In this document: one piece after another, positions 5,385 to 12,666 of the stretch
Numbering within the stretch: the stretch's first letter is position 1
Layout of the letters: the number at the start of each line of letters is the position of its first letter
Translations under genes and position numbers: made by a program
Notes under the pieces: generated by a model
Seen by the model: the letters and a program-made list of their open reading frames with translations, nothing else
Database searches by the model: none
What the model was told of the DNA's origin: nothing
Origin: CAIOYC01 sp964243985
GTDB lineage: Bacteria > Pseudomonadota > Alphaproteobacteria > Caulobacterales > Caulobacteraceae
Length of the DNA stretch: 27,403 nucleotides
NCBI GenBank assembly: GCA_964243985.1
Contig: CAXTHJ010000038.1
Coordinates: forward strand, 1 to 27,403
Direction of reading: 5' to 3'

Positions 5385-7388
5385 CTAGGCGAACTCCACC
5401 AGCACCTCATCCGCAGCGACACTGTCTCCGGCGTTGGCGCCCACGGTCTTCACCACCCCATCCCGTTCGGCCTTGATGATGTTCTGCATCTTCATGGCTT
5501 CGATGATGGCGACCGTTTCGCCGGTCTTCACCGCCTGGCCGAGCACGACGTCGAGGGAGATCACCAGGCCCGGCATGGGCGAGACGATGGTCTTGGAGGT
5601 GTCGGCGGGCTCACGCTTGGGCAGCCGTTCGTGCAGCTCAGCCGAGAGCGGCGTCAGGACCAAGACGCGGGCCTTGGCGGCGCGGTGGCGGATGACGAAA
5701 CCTTCGGCTGCGGGGTGGGCTTCGACGGTGAAGGGCTGGCCGTCAAGCTTGCCCCGGAACACCGCCTTGCCGGGGCGCCAGTCGATCGTCTTCAGCGCCA
5801 AGGTGCGCCCTTCGTCCAAAAGCACGATATCCAGCTCAGAAGCGGCGGCGCTCAGGCGCACACGGCGCGGCGGCGCTTCGCCCACCACCACGGTCCAATC
5901 GTTGCGGGTCAAAGGGCTGGCGAGGCCGTCGCCGACCTTCCGCGCCCTGGAGGCCAGGGTCCTGTGCATGTAGGCGGCGACGGCGGTCAGCACGTCCGCC
6001 TGGAACGCCGTCGGTTCAGTTCCGTGGAAGCCGTCCGGGAACTCGTCCTTGATGTAGGCGGTGGAGAGGGCGCCGGACTTGAACCGAGCCTCTTCCATCA
6101 CTGCGGCCAGGAAGGGCACATTGTGGCCGAGCCCCTCAATGTGGAAGTCCTCCAGCGCCCGGCCCATGCCGGCCACCGCCTGCGCCCGCGTCTCGCCCCA
6201 GGTGCAGAGCTTGGAGATCATCGGATCGTAGAACATGGAGATCTCGTCCCCCTCCCGAACGCCCGCGTCGTTGCGGACGGTGTAGGCGCCCTGCTCCCCC
6301 TCATTGGGCGGATCGTAGCGGACCAGGCGGCCGATGGAGGGCAGGAAGCCCCGGTAGGGGTCCTCCGCATAGATGCGGCTCTCCACCGCCCAGCCGTTGA
6401 TTTTCAGATCGTCCTGGGTGAACGACAGCGGCTCGCCGGCGGCGGAGCGGATCATCTGCTCCACGAGGTCCAGGCCGGTGATCAACTCGGTCACCGGGTG
6501 CTCCACCTGCAGGCGGGTGTTCATCTCCAGGAAGTAGAAGCTCTTGTCTTGCCCGGCCACGAACTCCACCGTGCCGGCGGAATCGTAGTCCACCGCCTTG
6601 GCCAAGGCCACCGCCTGCGCGCCCATGGCGGCGCGGGTCTCGGGGTCGAGCAGCGGCGACGGGGCCTCCTCGATCACTTTCTGGTTGCGGCGCTGAATCG
6701 AGCATTCCCGCTCGAACAGGTGCACCACGTGGCCATGCTTGTCGCCCATCACCTGGATTTCAATGTGACGGGGCGAGGTGATGAACTTCTCGATGAAGAT
6801 GCGGTCGTCGCCGAACGCGCCCTTGGCCTCGGCGCGGACGGCGGGAAAGCCCTCCTCCACCTCGGCGCGACTATAGGCCACCCGGATGCCCTTGCCGCCG
6901 CCGCCGGCGGAGGCCTTGATCATCACCGGATAACCGATCTCCTCGGAGATTTTCACCGCGTGGGCGGCGTCGTCGATCTCGCCGATGTGGCCAGGGACGC
7001 AGGAGACGCCGGCCTTCTGGGCGAATTTCTTGCTTTCGATCTTGTCGCCCATGGCGTGGATGGCGTGCGGGTTGGGGCCGATGAAGACGATCCCCTCCTT
7101 GGCGCACCGCTCGGCGAACGAGGCCTTCTCCGACAGGAAGCCGAAGCCCGGATGCACCGCCTCCGCGCCGGTTTGCTTGCAAGCGGCGATGATCTTGTCG
7201 GCGTCGAGGTAGGACTGCGCCGCCGGGGGCGGGCCGATGAACACGGTCTCGTCAGCCAGCTCCACCGCCAGGCTATCGGCGTCGGCTTCGGAGTAGACCA
7301 CCACCGTGGTGATCCCCAGGCGCCGGCACGTCTTGATGATCCGAACCGCGATCTCCCCACGGTTGGCGATCAATAGCTTGGAAAACAT
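5385..7388 (-). CDS. pccA: Propionyl-CoA carboxylase alpha subunit (biotin carboxylase + BCCP)
   Basis: The 667-residue protein has a biotin carboxylase domain (from FSKLLIANRGEIAVR; ATP-grasp loop GGGGKGI; FLEMNTRLQVEHPVTE; AEDPYRGFLPSIGRL), a central region that binds the beta subunit, and a C-terminal biotinyl domain with EAMKMQN, where Lys633 takes biotin. It carboxylates biotin with ATP and bicarbonate; the PccB partner, absent here, passes the carboxyl to propionyl-CoA to give methylmalonyl-CoA. The PCC rather than acetyl- or methylcrotonyl-CoA carboxylase call rests on overall sequence character and on mutA and mutB nearby. The ATG at 7388 directly abuts a large inverted repeat. A lysis cassette ends 70 bases upstream on the same strand. 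Confidence 0.93.
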   Translation of the reverse strand: MFSKLLIANRGEIAVRIIKTCRRLGITTVVVYSEADADSLAVELADETVFIGPPPAAQSYLDADKIIAACKQTGAEAVHPGFGFLSEKASFAERCAKEGIVFIGPNPHAIHAMGDKIESKKFAQKAGVSCVPGHIGEIDDAAHAVKISEEIGYPVMIKASAGGGGKGIRVAYSRAEVEEGFPAVRAEAKGAFGDDRIFIEKFITSPRHIEIQVMGDKHGHVVHLFERECSIQRRNQKVIEEAPSPLLDPETRAAMGAQAVALAKAVDYDSAGTVEFVAGQDKSFYFLEMNTRLQVEHPVTELITGLDLVEQMIRSAAGEPLSFTQDDLKINGWAVESRIYAEDPYRGFLPSIGRLVRYDPPNEGEQGAYTVRNDAGVREGDEISMFYDPMISKLCTWGETRAQAVAGMGRALEDFHIEGLGHNVPFLAAVMEEARFKSGALSTAYIKDEFPDGFHGTEPTAFQADVLTAVAAYMHRTLASRARKVGDGLASPLTRNDWTVVVGEAPPRRVRLSAAASELDIVLLDEGRTLALKTIDWRPGKAVFRGKLDGQPFTVEAHPAAEGFVIRHRAAKARVLVLTPLSAELHERLPKREPADTSKTIVSPMPGLVISLDVVLGQAVKTGETVAIIEAMKMQNIIKAERDGVVKTVGANAGDSVAADEVLVEFA

Positions 7389-7439
7389 CCGGTCCCGGCT
7401 CTCGTTAACGTCTTCAAGACCGAGTTAGCCGGGAACCGG
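7389..7439 (-). promoter_or_regulatory. Long hairpin abutting the pccA start codon
   Basis: On the minus strand CCGGTTCCCGGCT pairs with AGCCGGGACCGG (12 bp with one bulged T), and an inner CTCG/CGAG adds 4 bp. The 3' arm ends at the base before the pccA ATG, so the GGGA that could serve as ribosome-binding site is inside the stem. There is no T tract, so it is not a standard terminator for the upstream cassette. It may control pccA translation or be a DNA operator. Confidence 0.5.
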
Positions 7440-7458
7440 AGCAAATCCCAGGGCGATT

Positions 7459-7704
7459 CTAAACCGGAGCAGGTGTCGAGGTGACGCCGCTGATAGTTTT
7501 GGTGGCCGTCAGACGCCCGTAAAGAGCGACGGCCGCGCCGACGCCGGTAGCCAGTTGGGTGACCGTGCTGATGGTCGCCGCCTGGTCGCCGGCGGCCTTG
7601 ATGCCGGCGGCGGCCAGAAGGATGGGGGCGAACGCTCCGGCAAGGGCGATCAGGCTGCCCCAGACGCTGGTCGAGGCGATGGCGGGTTTGGTCATGGTGT
7701 CCAT
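7459..7704 (-). CDS. Small holin-like membrane protein
   Basis: The 81-residue product has two hydrophobic helices (about residues 15-35, WGSLIALAGAFAPILLAAAGI region, and 45-65) separated by a short loop, and ends in a polar tail with YGRLTATKTI. The layout matches short proteins found beside endolysins in alphaproteobacterial phages and gene transfer agents, where holins open the inner membrane to release the endolysin. The ATG at 7704 has AAAGGA 8 bases upstream. It lies 22 bases after the GH24 endolysin gene, which is the main support for the role. No holin family was matched with certainty. Confidence 0.65.
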   Translation of the reverse strand: MDTMTKPAIASTSVWGSLIALAGAFAPILLAAAGIKAAGDQAATISTVTQLATGVGAAVALYGRLTATKTISGVTSTPAPV

Positions 7705-7726
7705 GTTGGTTTTCCTTTGGTTGAGG

Positions 7727-8152
7727 TTAGTTTGGGATGCCGGTTTCGATCATTCCGGCGAGCTCCTGCGCCCGATGGCCCACTTGGGAGGCCCATTTGG
7801 TGGCGAGAAGATCGTGGGCTGCGGCGGCGAAGGCGGAGGTTTCGAGGAAGGAGAGCACGCCCGTGAACGCTGCAAAGCCCGCCGCCCCGAGGTTGAAGAC
7901 AAGCTCCGTCATCGCATCGCCGCGCACAGGATCGAGCTTGCGCCACCACGGCCAGCGCTGATCGAGGGCGGTTCGCGCCGCCTCGATATCGCTCTTCAGC
8001 AGCACCATCGCCTCCGCCCGGCTTATGCCGACGCCATCGAGGTTGCGGCCGACGCCGATGGTCAGGCGGCCGGCGGTGTCGCAATAGGGCTTAAGCCTCA
8101 GCCCCTCGTGACGGATCAGGCGGTCGGTCAGGGCGTCGTCGTTTTCGATCAT
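7727..8152 (-). CDS. Phage-type GH24 endolysin (T4-type lysozyme)
   Basis: The 141-residue protein is a bare GH24 domain. Glu16 in RHEGLRLKPY, Asp25 in CDTAG and Thr31 in RLTIGVGRNLDG keep the exact spacing of T4 lysozyme Glu11, Asp20 and Thr26, so it should be catalytic. It lacks a signal peptide and so would need a holin, and a holin-like gene follows. The ATG at 8152 (MIENDDALTD) lies 5 bases after the stop of the beta-helix gene, a tightly packed operon arrangement; a longer frame upstream is a shadow of that gene. It is unlike the long membrane-linked lysozyme at 2563-3945. Confidence 0.88.
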   Translation of the reverse strand: MIENDDALTDRLIRHEGLRLKPYCDTAGRLTIGVGRNLDGVGISRAEAMVLLKSDIEAARTALDQRWPWWRKLDPVRGDAMTELVFNLGAAGFAAFTGVLSFLETSAFAAAAHDLLATKWASQVGHRAQELAGMIETGIPN

Positions 8153-8157
8153 GAGCG

Positions 8158-9960
8158 TCAACCTTGCCAGCAGCCGATATTGGGCGCCGACGCGTTGGCG
8201 ATCGCCCGCCCGTCGATGTCGCAAAGGGGCGCGCCCGCCGCCAGCGGTCGGCCTGAACCTTGGGCGATGGAGCCGGTCAAGGCGTAATCAGCCGGGCCGC
8301 TATAGCCAGTGCTCGCTGTCAGGGAGGCCAAAGGCGTCCCGCCAAAACCGAAGGCCGCGCCGGTTGCATCACCCAGCGTCGCCCGCGAATGCGCCTCGCC
8401 GCCCGTCGCGGTGCGCCAGCTGCCGATGTCGTAATACTGGCTCCCGCCGCTCCGCCAAGCGCCGCCGGAGCCGGTTAGGTTGGTCAGGTTGGCGTAGGCG
8501 TTGCCGTCGAGGCTAGGCGTCGGGACCCCTGTGTCGATCTGGCCGAAGAATACGAAGTTCGTCCCGGCCGCCGCGCTGACGAACAGATTGTTGGTCAGCG
8601 AATGGCCCGAAGCGCCCGCCCCGCGCACGTACCACCCGTTGCCCCAGCCCTGGCGCTGGCCGACGATGGTGTTGTTGTAATAGCTGTCTCCAGACCCGCC
8701 CAGAACGTCTAAGCCGTTGTTGCCGGGGTCCTGAATGTAGTTGAATCGCACGACATTGCCGCCGCTCTTGGCGTCGTCGGCAGCCGACCCGGCGACGTTG
8801 GAATAGTTGGTCCGCCAGACGCCGCCGTTGTGATAGCTCGACGACAGACGCTGGCTGGCGATGGGATCGTTGTAGCCGCGGTTGAACTGAACGGTGACGC
8901 CCGAACAAAGAGCCCACATCTCGACTATCGAGTTGCCGCCCGCGTTCCAGCCGATGTTGCGCTCGATGGTCCCGGATGAGACGGCGGCCACTTCGTAAGC
9001 ATTGTTGAGGGTGTCGAAGGCGTAGTTGCCGCCGACATAGAGGCCGGACACGCAGCGGGCGTCGTCTATGCCATAGACCTGGAAGGCGTCTGCGCTGAGG
9101 CTGGTGTTCAGCTGCGCGCCGGTGCGGCCGGCCTGGCATGCGACGACCTGCAGACCGCTCGGTGCGTGCATCCCCGAAACATTGGCAGGGTTAAGACTGA
9201 TGGCGCTGTATCGGCTCATCACCCCCGCCATGCCGGCCACCGTGACGAACCCCGTCCCCGCCACGTCTGGATAATTGATCAGGATGGCGTTGGCGGCTTC
9301 AGCGGTCTCGACCTGCCCGAGGTTGGGGCTGGCCGCGTCACGCAACCAAACATAAAGCGTCGCGCCATCCAGCGCGAAGGCGCCCGCCGTTTCCGTCACA
9401 GGGGCGGCGATGAACGCTTGAAGGGCGGCGATCTTGGCGGCGAGATTTGCGCCGGTGACGGCGAACAGGCGCTGGCCGTTCTCGAACACGTCGACGACCT
9501 GAGTAATCCCATTCAGCTGCCAGATGCGCGCGTCGCCGGAATAGGCGCCCCAGCCGGTGCGGATCACGCCGCCGGAGAACAGCGGCATCGCCAGAGCGTC
9601 GCCATAGGGCGCGATGACGAAGGGCGCGCCGCTGGCGCCATAGCAGGAGAGCGAAAGCGTTCCGCGCACGATGCCGCCCCGCTTGATCCCCAGCACCTGC
9701 CCGCCCATGAAGCCCGCACACCGCGCCTGAACCTGAGCCAGGGTCGTATAAGGGTTCTGGTAGGTGCCGAGATTGCGCGAGGTCGCCGCAGCGCCCGGGT
9801 CGAAATAGAGCGTCGGCGTCATGCCGAAACCGAGCTTGTAGAGGTCGAGCCCGTTCAGAGTATCACTGAGCCAGGGCGCGCTGGGCGGGGTGAACCCAAG
9901 GCCCGGCGGATTATAGATCGATCGCGCCAGCGCCGGATCGATGGGGACGGACAAGCCCAT
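8158..9960 (-). CDS. Right-handed beta-helix protein, probable virion spike/tail fibre
   Basis: The 600-residue product is rich in Gly, Ala, Asn and Ser and reads as successive beta-helix coils (NNAYEVAAVSSGTIERNIGW, VVRFNYIQDPGNNGLDVLGG, YYNNTIVGQRQGWGNGWYV, SLTNNLFVSAAAGTNFVFFG regions). It ends with CDIDGRAIANASAPNIGCWQG, a closing segment common in parallel beta-helix proteins of the pectate-lyase type. Such proteins act as polysaccharide-binding or depolymerising spikes. The ATG at 9960 (MGLSVPIDPA) is chosen because the longer open frame upstream overlaps the next gene; only 2 bases separate the two. No signal peptide is seen, consistent with a virion part rather than a secreted enzyme. 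Catalytic residues could not be identified. Confidence 0.72.
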   Translation of the reverse strand: MGLSVPIDPALARSIYNPPGLGFTPPSAPWLSDTLNGLDLYKLGFGMTPTLYFDPGAAATSRNLGTYQNPYTTLAQVQARCAGFMGGQVLGIKRGGIVRGTLSLSCYGASGAPFVIAPYGDALAMPLFSGGVIRTGWGAYSGDARIWQLNGITQVVDVFENGQRLFAVTGANLAAKIAALQAFIAAPVTETAGAFALDGATLYVWLRDAASPNLGQVETAEAANAILINYPDVAGTGFVTVAGMAGVMSRYSAISLNPANVSGMHAPSGLQVVACQAGRTGAQLNTSLSADAFQVYGIDDARCVSGLYVGGNYAFDTLNNAYEVAAVSSGTIERNIGWNAGGNSIVEMWALCSGVTVQFNRGYNDPIASQRLSSSYHNGGVWRTNYSNVAGSAADDAKSGGNVVRFNYIQDPGNNGLDVLGGSGDSYYNNTIVGQRQGWGNGWYVRGAGASGHSLTNNLFVSAAAGTNFVFFGQIDTGVPTPSLDGNAYANLTNLTGSGGAWRSGGSQYYDIGSWRTATGGEAHSRATLGDATGAAFGFGGTPLASLTASTGYSGPADYALTGSIAQGSGRPLAAGAPLCDIDGRAIANASAPNIGCWQG

Positions 9961-9962
9961 GC

Positions 9963-10613
9963 TCACCACTCCTCTGCAAAGAACGTCTGGCCGGTGACGG
10001 CGCCGAGGATGGACAAGGCGTGCGGCGTGATCTTCGGCGGCTCGTAGTAGCCGCCCGGCGGCACGATCAGGCTGTGTTGATCGGCGGCGGCGAGGGTGGT
10101 CCCCGCGCTTCCTTTGCTGCGAACGTAGAGGTTCGAGGCGGACTGGTTCTGGATCAGCCAGCCGGCGCGGTCTGTATTGGCGGGCATCAGGTCCTGCGCT
10201 GTCGACGCCGCGACGATGGCGCCTGAGCGGTCTGTCGCCACAGCCTGGATCGCCGTGACCGCGCGCGCGGCCGGCGCATCGGCCGCTTCGATCAGGGAGA
10301 TCGCCTGTCCCGACTTCACCGGCACGAGCGCGAAAGCGCCGCATTCCACCCGCCAGCCTGCTGTGTCGCTGGCCGTCGGCGCATCGCCCCACGCCACGCT
10401 CACGGCGCCTGAAAGGCCGGTGACACGGGCGTAAGCCGCCCCTTCGACGCCCGCCTCTTTCGGGGTGAACGTCGGCGCGGAGACGGATGTGGCGCTGGCG
10501 CCCACCGACAACACCTGCGCCGCGCCGAACAGCTCCAGCGGCTGGTTCACCGCCGCGCCGGCGCTGGCGCCGAGCGCGCCGAGGCGCACCCACTCGATCC
10601 TGACCTTAGCCAT
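9963..10613 (-). CDS. Virion-associated-like protein of unknown function
   Basis: The 216-residue product starts at ATG 10613 with ACGAGGT about 6 bases upstream. It has no recognised domain name. The N-terminal half is Ala/Gly/Ser/Val-rich beta-type sequence. The C-terminal part (DRAGWLIQNQSASNLYVRSKG, then LIVPPGGYYEPPK, then TGQTFFAEEW) resembles small phage structural modules that sit beside tail or spike proteins. It is 17 bases downstream of the DUF2793 gene and 2 bases upstream of the spike gene, so it is probably a connector or part of the same spike. Confidence 0.55.
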   Translation of the reverse strand: MAKVRIEWVRLGALGASAGAAVNQPLELFGAAQVLSVGASATSVSAPTFTPKEAGVEGAAYARVTGLSGAVSVAWGDAPTASDTAGWRVECGAFALVPVKSGQAISLIEAADAPAARAVTAIQAVATDRSGAIVAASTAQDLMPANTDRAGWLIQNQSASNLYVRSKGSAGTTLAAADQHSLIVPPGGYYEPPKITPHALSILGAVTGQTFFAEEW

Positions 10614-10630
10614 GTGAAACCTCGTTATGT

Positions 10631-11452
10631 TCAGGAAACGACGGCGAGATCGGCGACACGGCGCCAACTCGATCCGTCGCAAAAGGCCAGCGTCGCGCCG
10701 CCTGCTTCGTCGGAGACGTAAAGGATCGCCCCTGCCCCTTGGGCGGCGGCGGAGGGCAGCGCCGCCTTGGCGAAACTTTTGACGCGAACGGCGCCGTCGA
10801 TAACGAGGCGACTGTTCGCGCCGCTGGAGACCACCAGGGCGTCGCTCCAGGTCGATCCATCGGCGGAGACTTTCAGGTGAAGGTCGTCATCACCGCAAAG
10901 GCCGATCTCAGCCCGTCCGGAAAATCCCGTTTGCAACAACACCGAGCCGGTGTCGCCTTGGGCGGCCTTGTTGAGCTTCAGCTGAAGACCCGCGCCCACG
11001 TTGCTGAGCAGCACCGCCGCCGATTTGACGGAGAGCAGGTTCACCGCATCCGCCGTCGTGCCGAATCCGAGCTTGGACAGGTTCTCCAGTTCGCGGACGG
11101 CGAGGCCCACGTCGGTCCAGGCGCCGCCGACCTCTACCAGCAAAACGCCCTCGTCTTTCACATAGGCGAGCCAGCCCGGTTGGGCCTCAAGCTGGCTCCA
11201 GGCGCCGGCCTCGAACCGCATCACCGCGCCCGCCGCACGGCCGGACCAATCGGTTCCGGTGGGACCGGAGGGGAGGATGTAGATCGCGCCATCCGGCGGC
11301 GACGCCGGTTCGGCGGCGACGCTGCGGCTCTCCACCGCCGTCTGCACCAGCCCGTCCAGAAGGGACAGCGCCTGGTTCATCGTCACATGCTTTTGAGCCT
11401 GGGCCGCCGCCAGATAGGGCAGCGCCAATCGCGGCGTGGCGTCGTCAGACAA
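10631..11452 (-). CDS. DUF2793 phage/GTA-associated protein
   Basis: The 273-residue product opens with RLALPYLAAAQAQKHVTMNQ, the hallmark of the DUF2793 family, which is found in alphaproteobacterial phages and gene transfer agents. Later segments (GAIYILPSGPTG, WSGRAAGAVMRFEAGAW) are also family-like, and the C-terminal ~120 residues are beta-rich, ending in a carbohydrate-binding-like tail. A TTG at 11452 is taken as the start because GGGAGGG (11457-11463) lies 4 bases upstream and the protein then begins MSDDATPRL, usual for the family; a TTG at 11479 is the alternative. It is the first gene of the five-gene cassette. Confidence 0.75.
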   Translation of the reverse strand: MSDDATPRLALPYLAAAQAQKHVTMNQALSLLDGLVQTAVESRSVAAEPASPPDGAIYILPSGPTGTDWSGRAAGAVMRFEAGAWSQLEAQPGWLAYVKDEGVLLVEVGGAWTDVGLAVRELENLSKLGFGTTADAVNLLSVKSAAVLLSNVGAGLQLKLNKAAQGDTGSVLLQTGFSGRAEIGLCGDDDLHLKVSADGSTWSDALVVSSGANSRLVIDGAVRVKSFAKAALPSAAAQGAGAILYVSDEAGGATLAFCDGSSWRRVADLAVVS

Positions 11453-11537
11453 GAGACCCTCCCAAGGCTTCGCGGCCAAGCCGCAATCTCAAGGATAAGT
11501 CTGCCTCCGCTTCAGGCGGCGGGGATAGGCTGCGGGA

Positions 11538-12545
11538 TTACTCGGCCGCCATCGCCGGTTTTCGCCCGTGCGTTAAGGCAATTTTGGCCTCCAGCGCCGC
11601 GCGGGCCGCATCATATTCGGTGGATAAGCGGGCCACCAGATCGGCGGCGGAGAGAACGTCATGCACGGCGCCGATCCCCTGCCCTGCGCCCCAGATGTCC
11701 CGCCATGCCTTGGCCTCCTGGTTGCCGCCGGACGCGAAGCTCATAGCCGAGGCATCGGACACCGGCAGATGATCCGGATCAAGGCCTGAATCGACAATCG
11801 ACTGGCGCAGATAGTTGCCGTGAACACCGGTGAACAGGTTCGAGTAGACGATGTCGCCGGCCCCGCTATCCACCACCATCTTCTTGTAAGCCTCCGGCGC
11901 GTTCGCCTCCTTGGTGGCGATGAAGGCCGAGCCGACATAGGCGAGATCGGCGCCCATGGCCTGCGCCGCCAGGATCGAATAGCCGGTGGCGATGGCGCCC
12001 GACAGCGCCACCGGGCCGTCGAACCATTCGCGAATCTCCCGGATCAGGGCGAAGGGCGACAGGGCGCCCGCATGTCCGCCCGCCCCCGCCGCCACGGGGA
12101 TCAGACCGTCAGCGCCCTTCTCAATGGCCTTATGAGCGAAGGTGTCGTTGATCACGTCGTGCATCGTGATTCCGCCGTAGGAATGGATCGCCTCGTTCAG
12201 ATCCGCCCGCGCGCCAAGGGAGGTGATCACGATCGGCGCCTTGTATTTCACGCAAAGCTCGAGATCCTGTTCGAGCCGGTTGTTGGTCTTATGCACGATC
12301 TGATTGACGGCGAACGGTGCGGACGGTTGCTCCGGATGATCGCGGTCCCACGCCGCCAGCTCCTCGGTGATTCGCGCCAGCCATTCGTCCAGTTGCGACA
12401 GGGGCCGTGCGTTCAGGGACGGGAACGAGCCCACCACCCCCGCCTTGCACTGCGCGATCACCAGGTCCGGATTGGAGATGATGAACAGGGGCGAGGCGAT
12501 CACCGGCAGGCGCAAACGGTCGCGAAGGATCGGCGGCAGGGCCAT
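11538..12545 (-). CDS. Nitronate monooxygenase-type FMN enzyme (2-nitropropane dioxygenase family)
   Basis: This 335-residue TIM-barrel flavoprotein shows PVIASPLFIISNPDLVIAQ at the N-terminus, the FMN-site segment PVAAGAGGHAG with the conserved His, GPVALSGAIATG and GADLAYVGSAFIAT. Family members oxidise alkyl nitronates such as propionate 3-nitronate, or act as NAD(P)H quinone reductases; the substrate cannot be read here. The ATG at 12545 has GGGAG about 10 bases upstream. It is divergent from mutA across 121 bases and precedes the phage-like cassette on the same strand. Confidence 0.88.
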   Translation of the reverse strand: MALPPILRDRLRLPVIASPLFIISNPDLVIAQCKAGVVGSFPSLNARPLSQLDEWLARITEELAAWDRDHPEQPSAPFAVNQIVHKTNNRLEQDLELCVKYKAPIVITSLGARADLNEAIHSYGGITMHDVINDTFAHKAIEKGADGLIPVAAGAGGHAGALSPFALIREIREWFDGPVALSGAIATGYSILAAQAMGADLAYVGSAFIATKEANAPEAYKKMVVDSGAGDIVYSNLFTGVHGNYLRQSIVDSGLDPDHLPVSDASAMSFASGGNQEAKAWRDIWGAGQGIGAVHDVLSAADLVARLSTEYDAARAALEAKIALTHGRKPAMAAE

Positions 12546-12641
12546 AAAGTCATCTCCCGTGGGACTATCGCCCACTCACATTAGCAATGATTACTTTAGA
12601 AGGCTGGGATGGGAGAACAAGTCGCGTGCTTGACGGCGCGG

Positions 12642-12666
12642 CGCGCCCGGCCTTTTGTCGGGCGCG
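12642..12666 (+). promoter_or_regulatory. Hairpin directly before the mutA start
   Basis: CGCGCCCG (12642-12649) and CGGGCGCG (12659-12666) form a perfect 8-bp stem with a 9-nt loop ending one base before the chosen mutA ATG. There is no visible Shine-Dalgarno outside it. It could hinder ribosome access, or, if mutA starts at a later codon, sit in the leader. Confidence 0.35.

Noticed and set aside
5286..7376. Open frame of 696 codons on the plus strand opposite pccA
   Set aside because: Low-complexity His/Gly/Arg/Asp-rich translation typical of the antisense of a GC-rich gene; pccA on the other strand has full domains.
9961..10593. Extra N-terminal 211 codons of the beta-helix frame
   Set aside because: Arg-rich shadow of the neighbouring 216-residue gene; the ATG at 9960 gives a sensible start 2 bases after that gene's stop.
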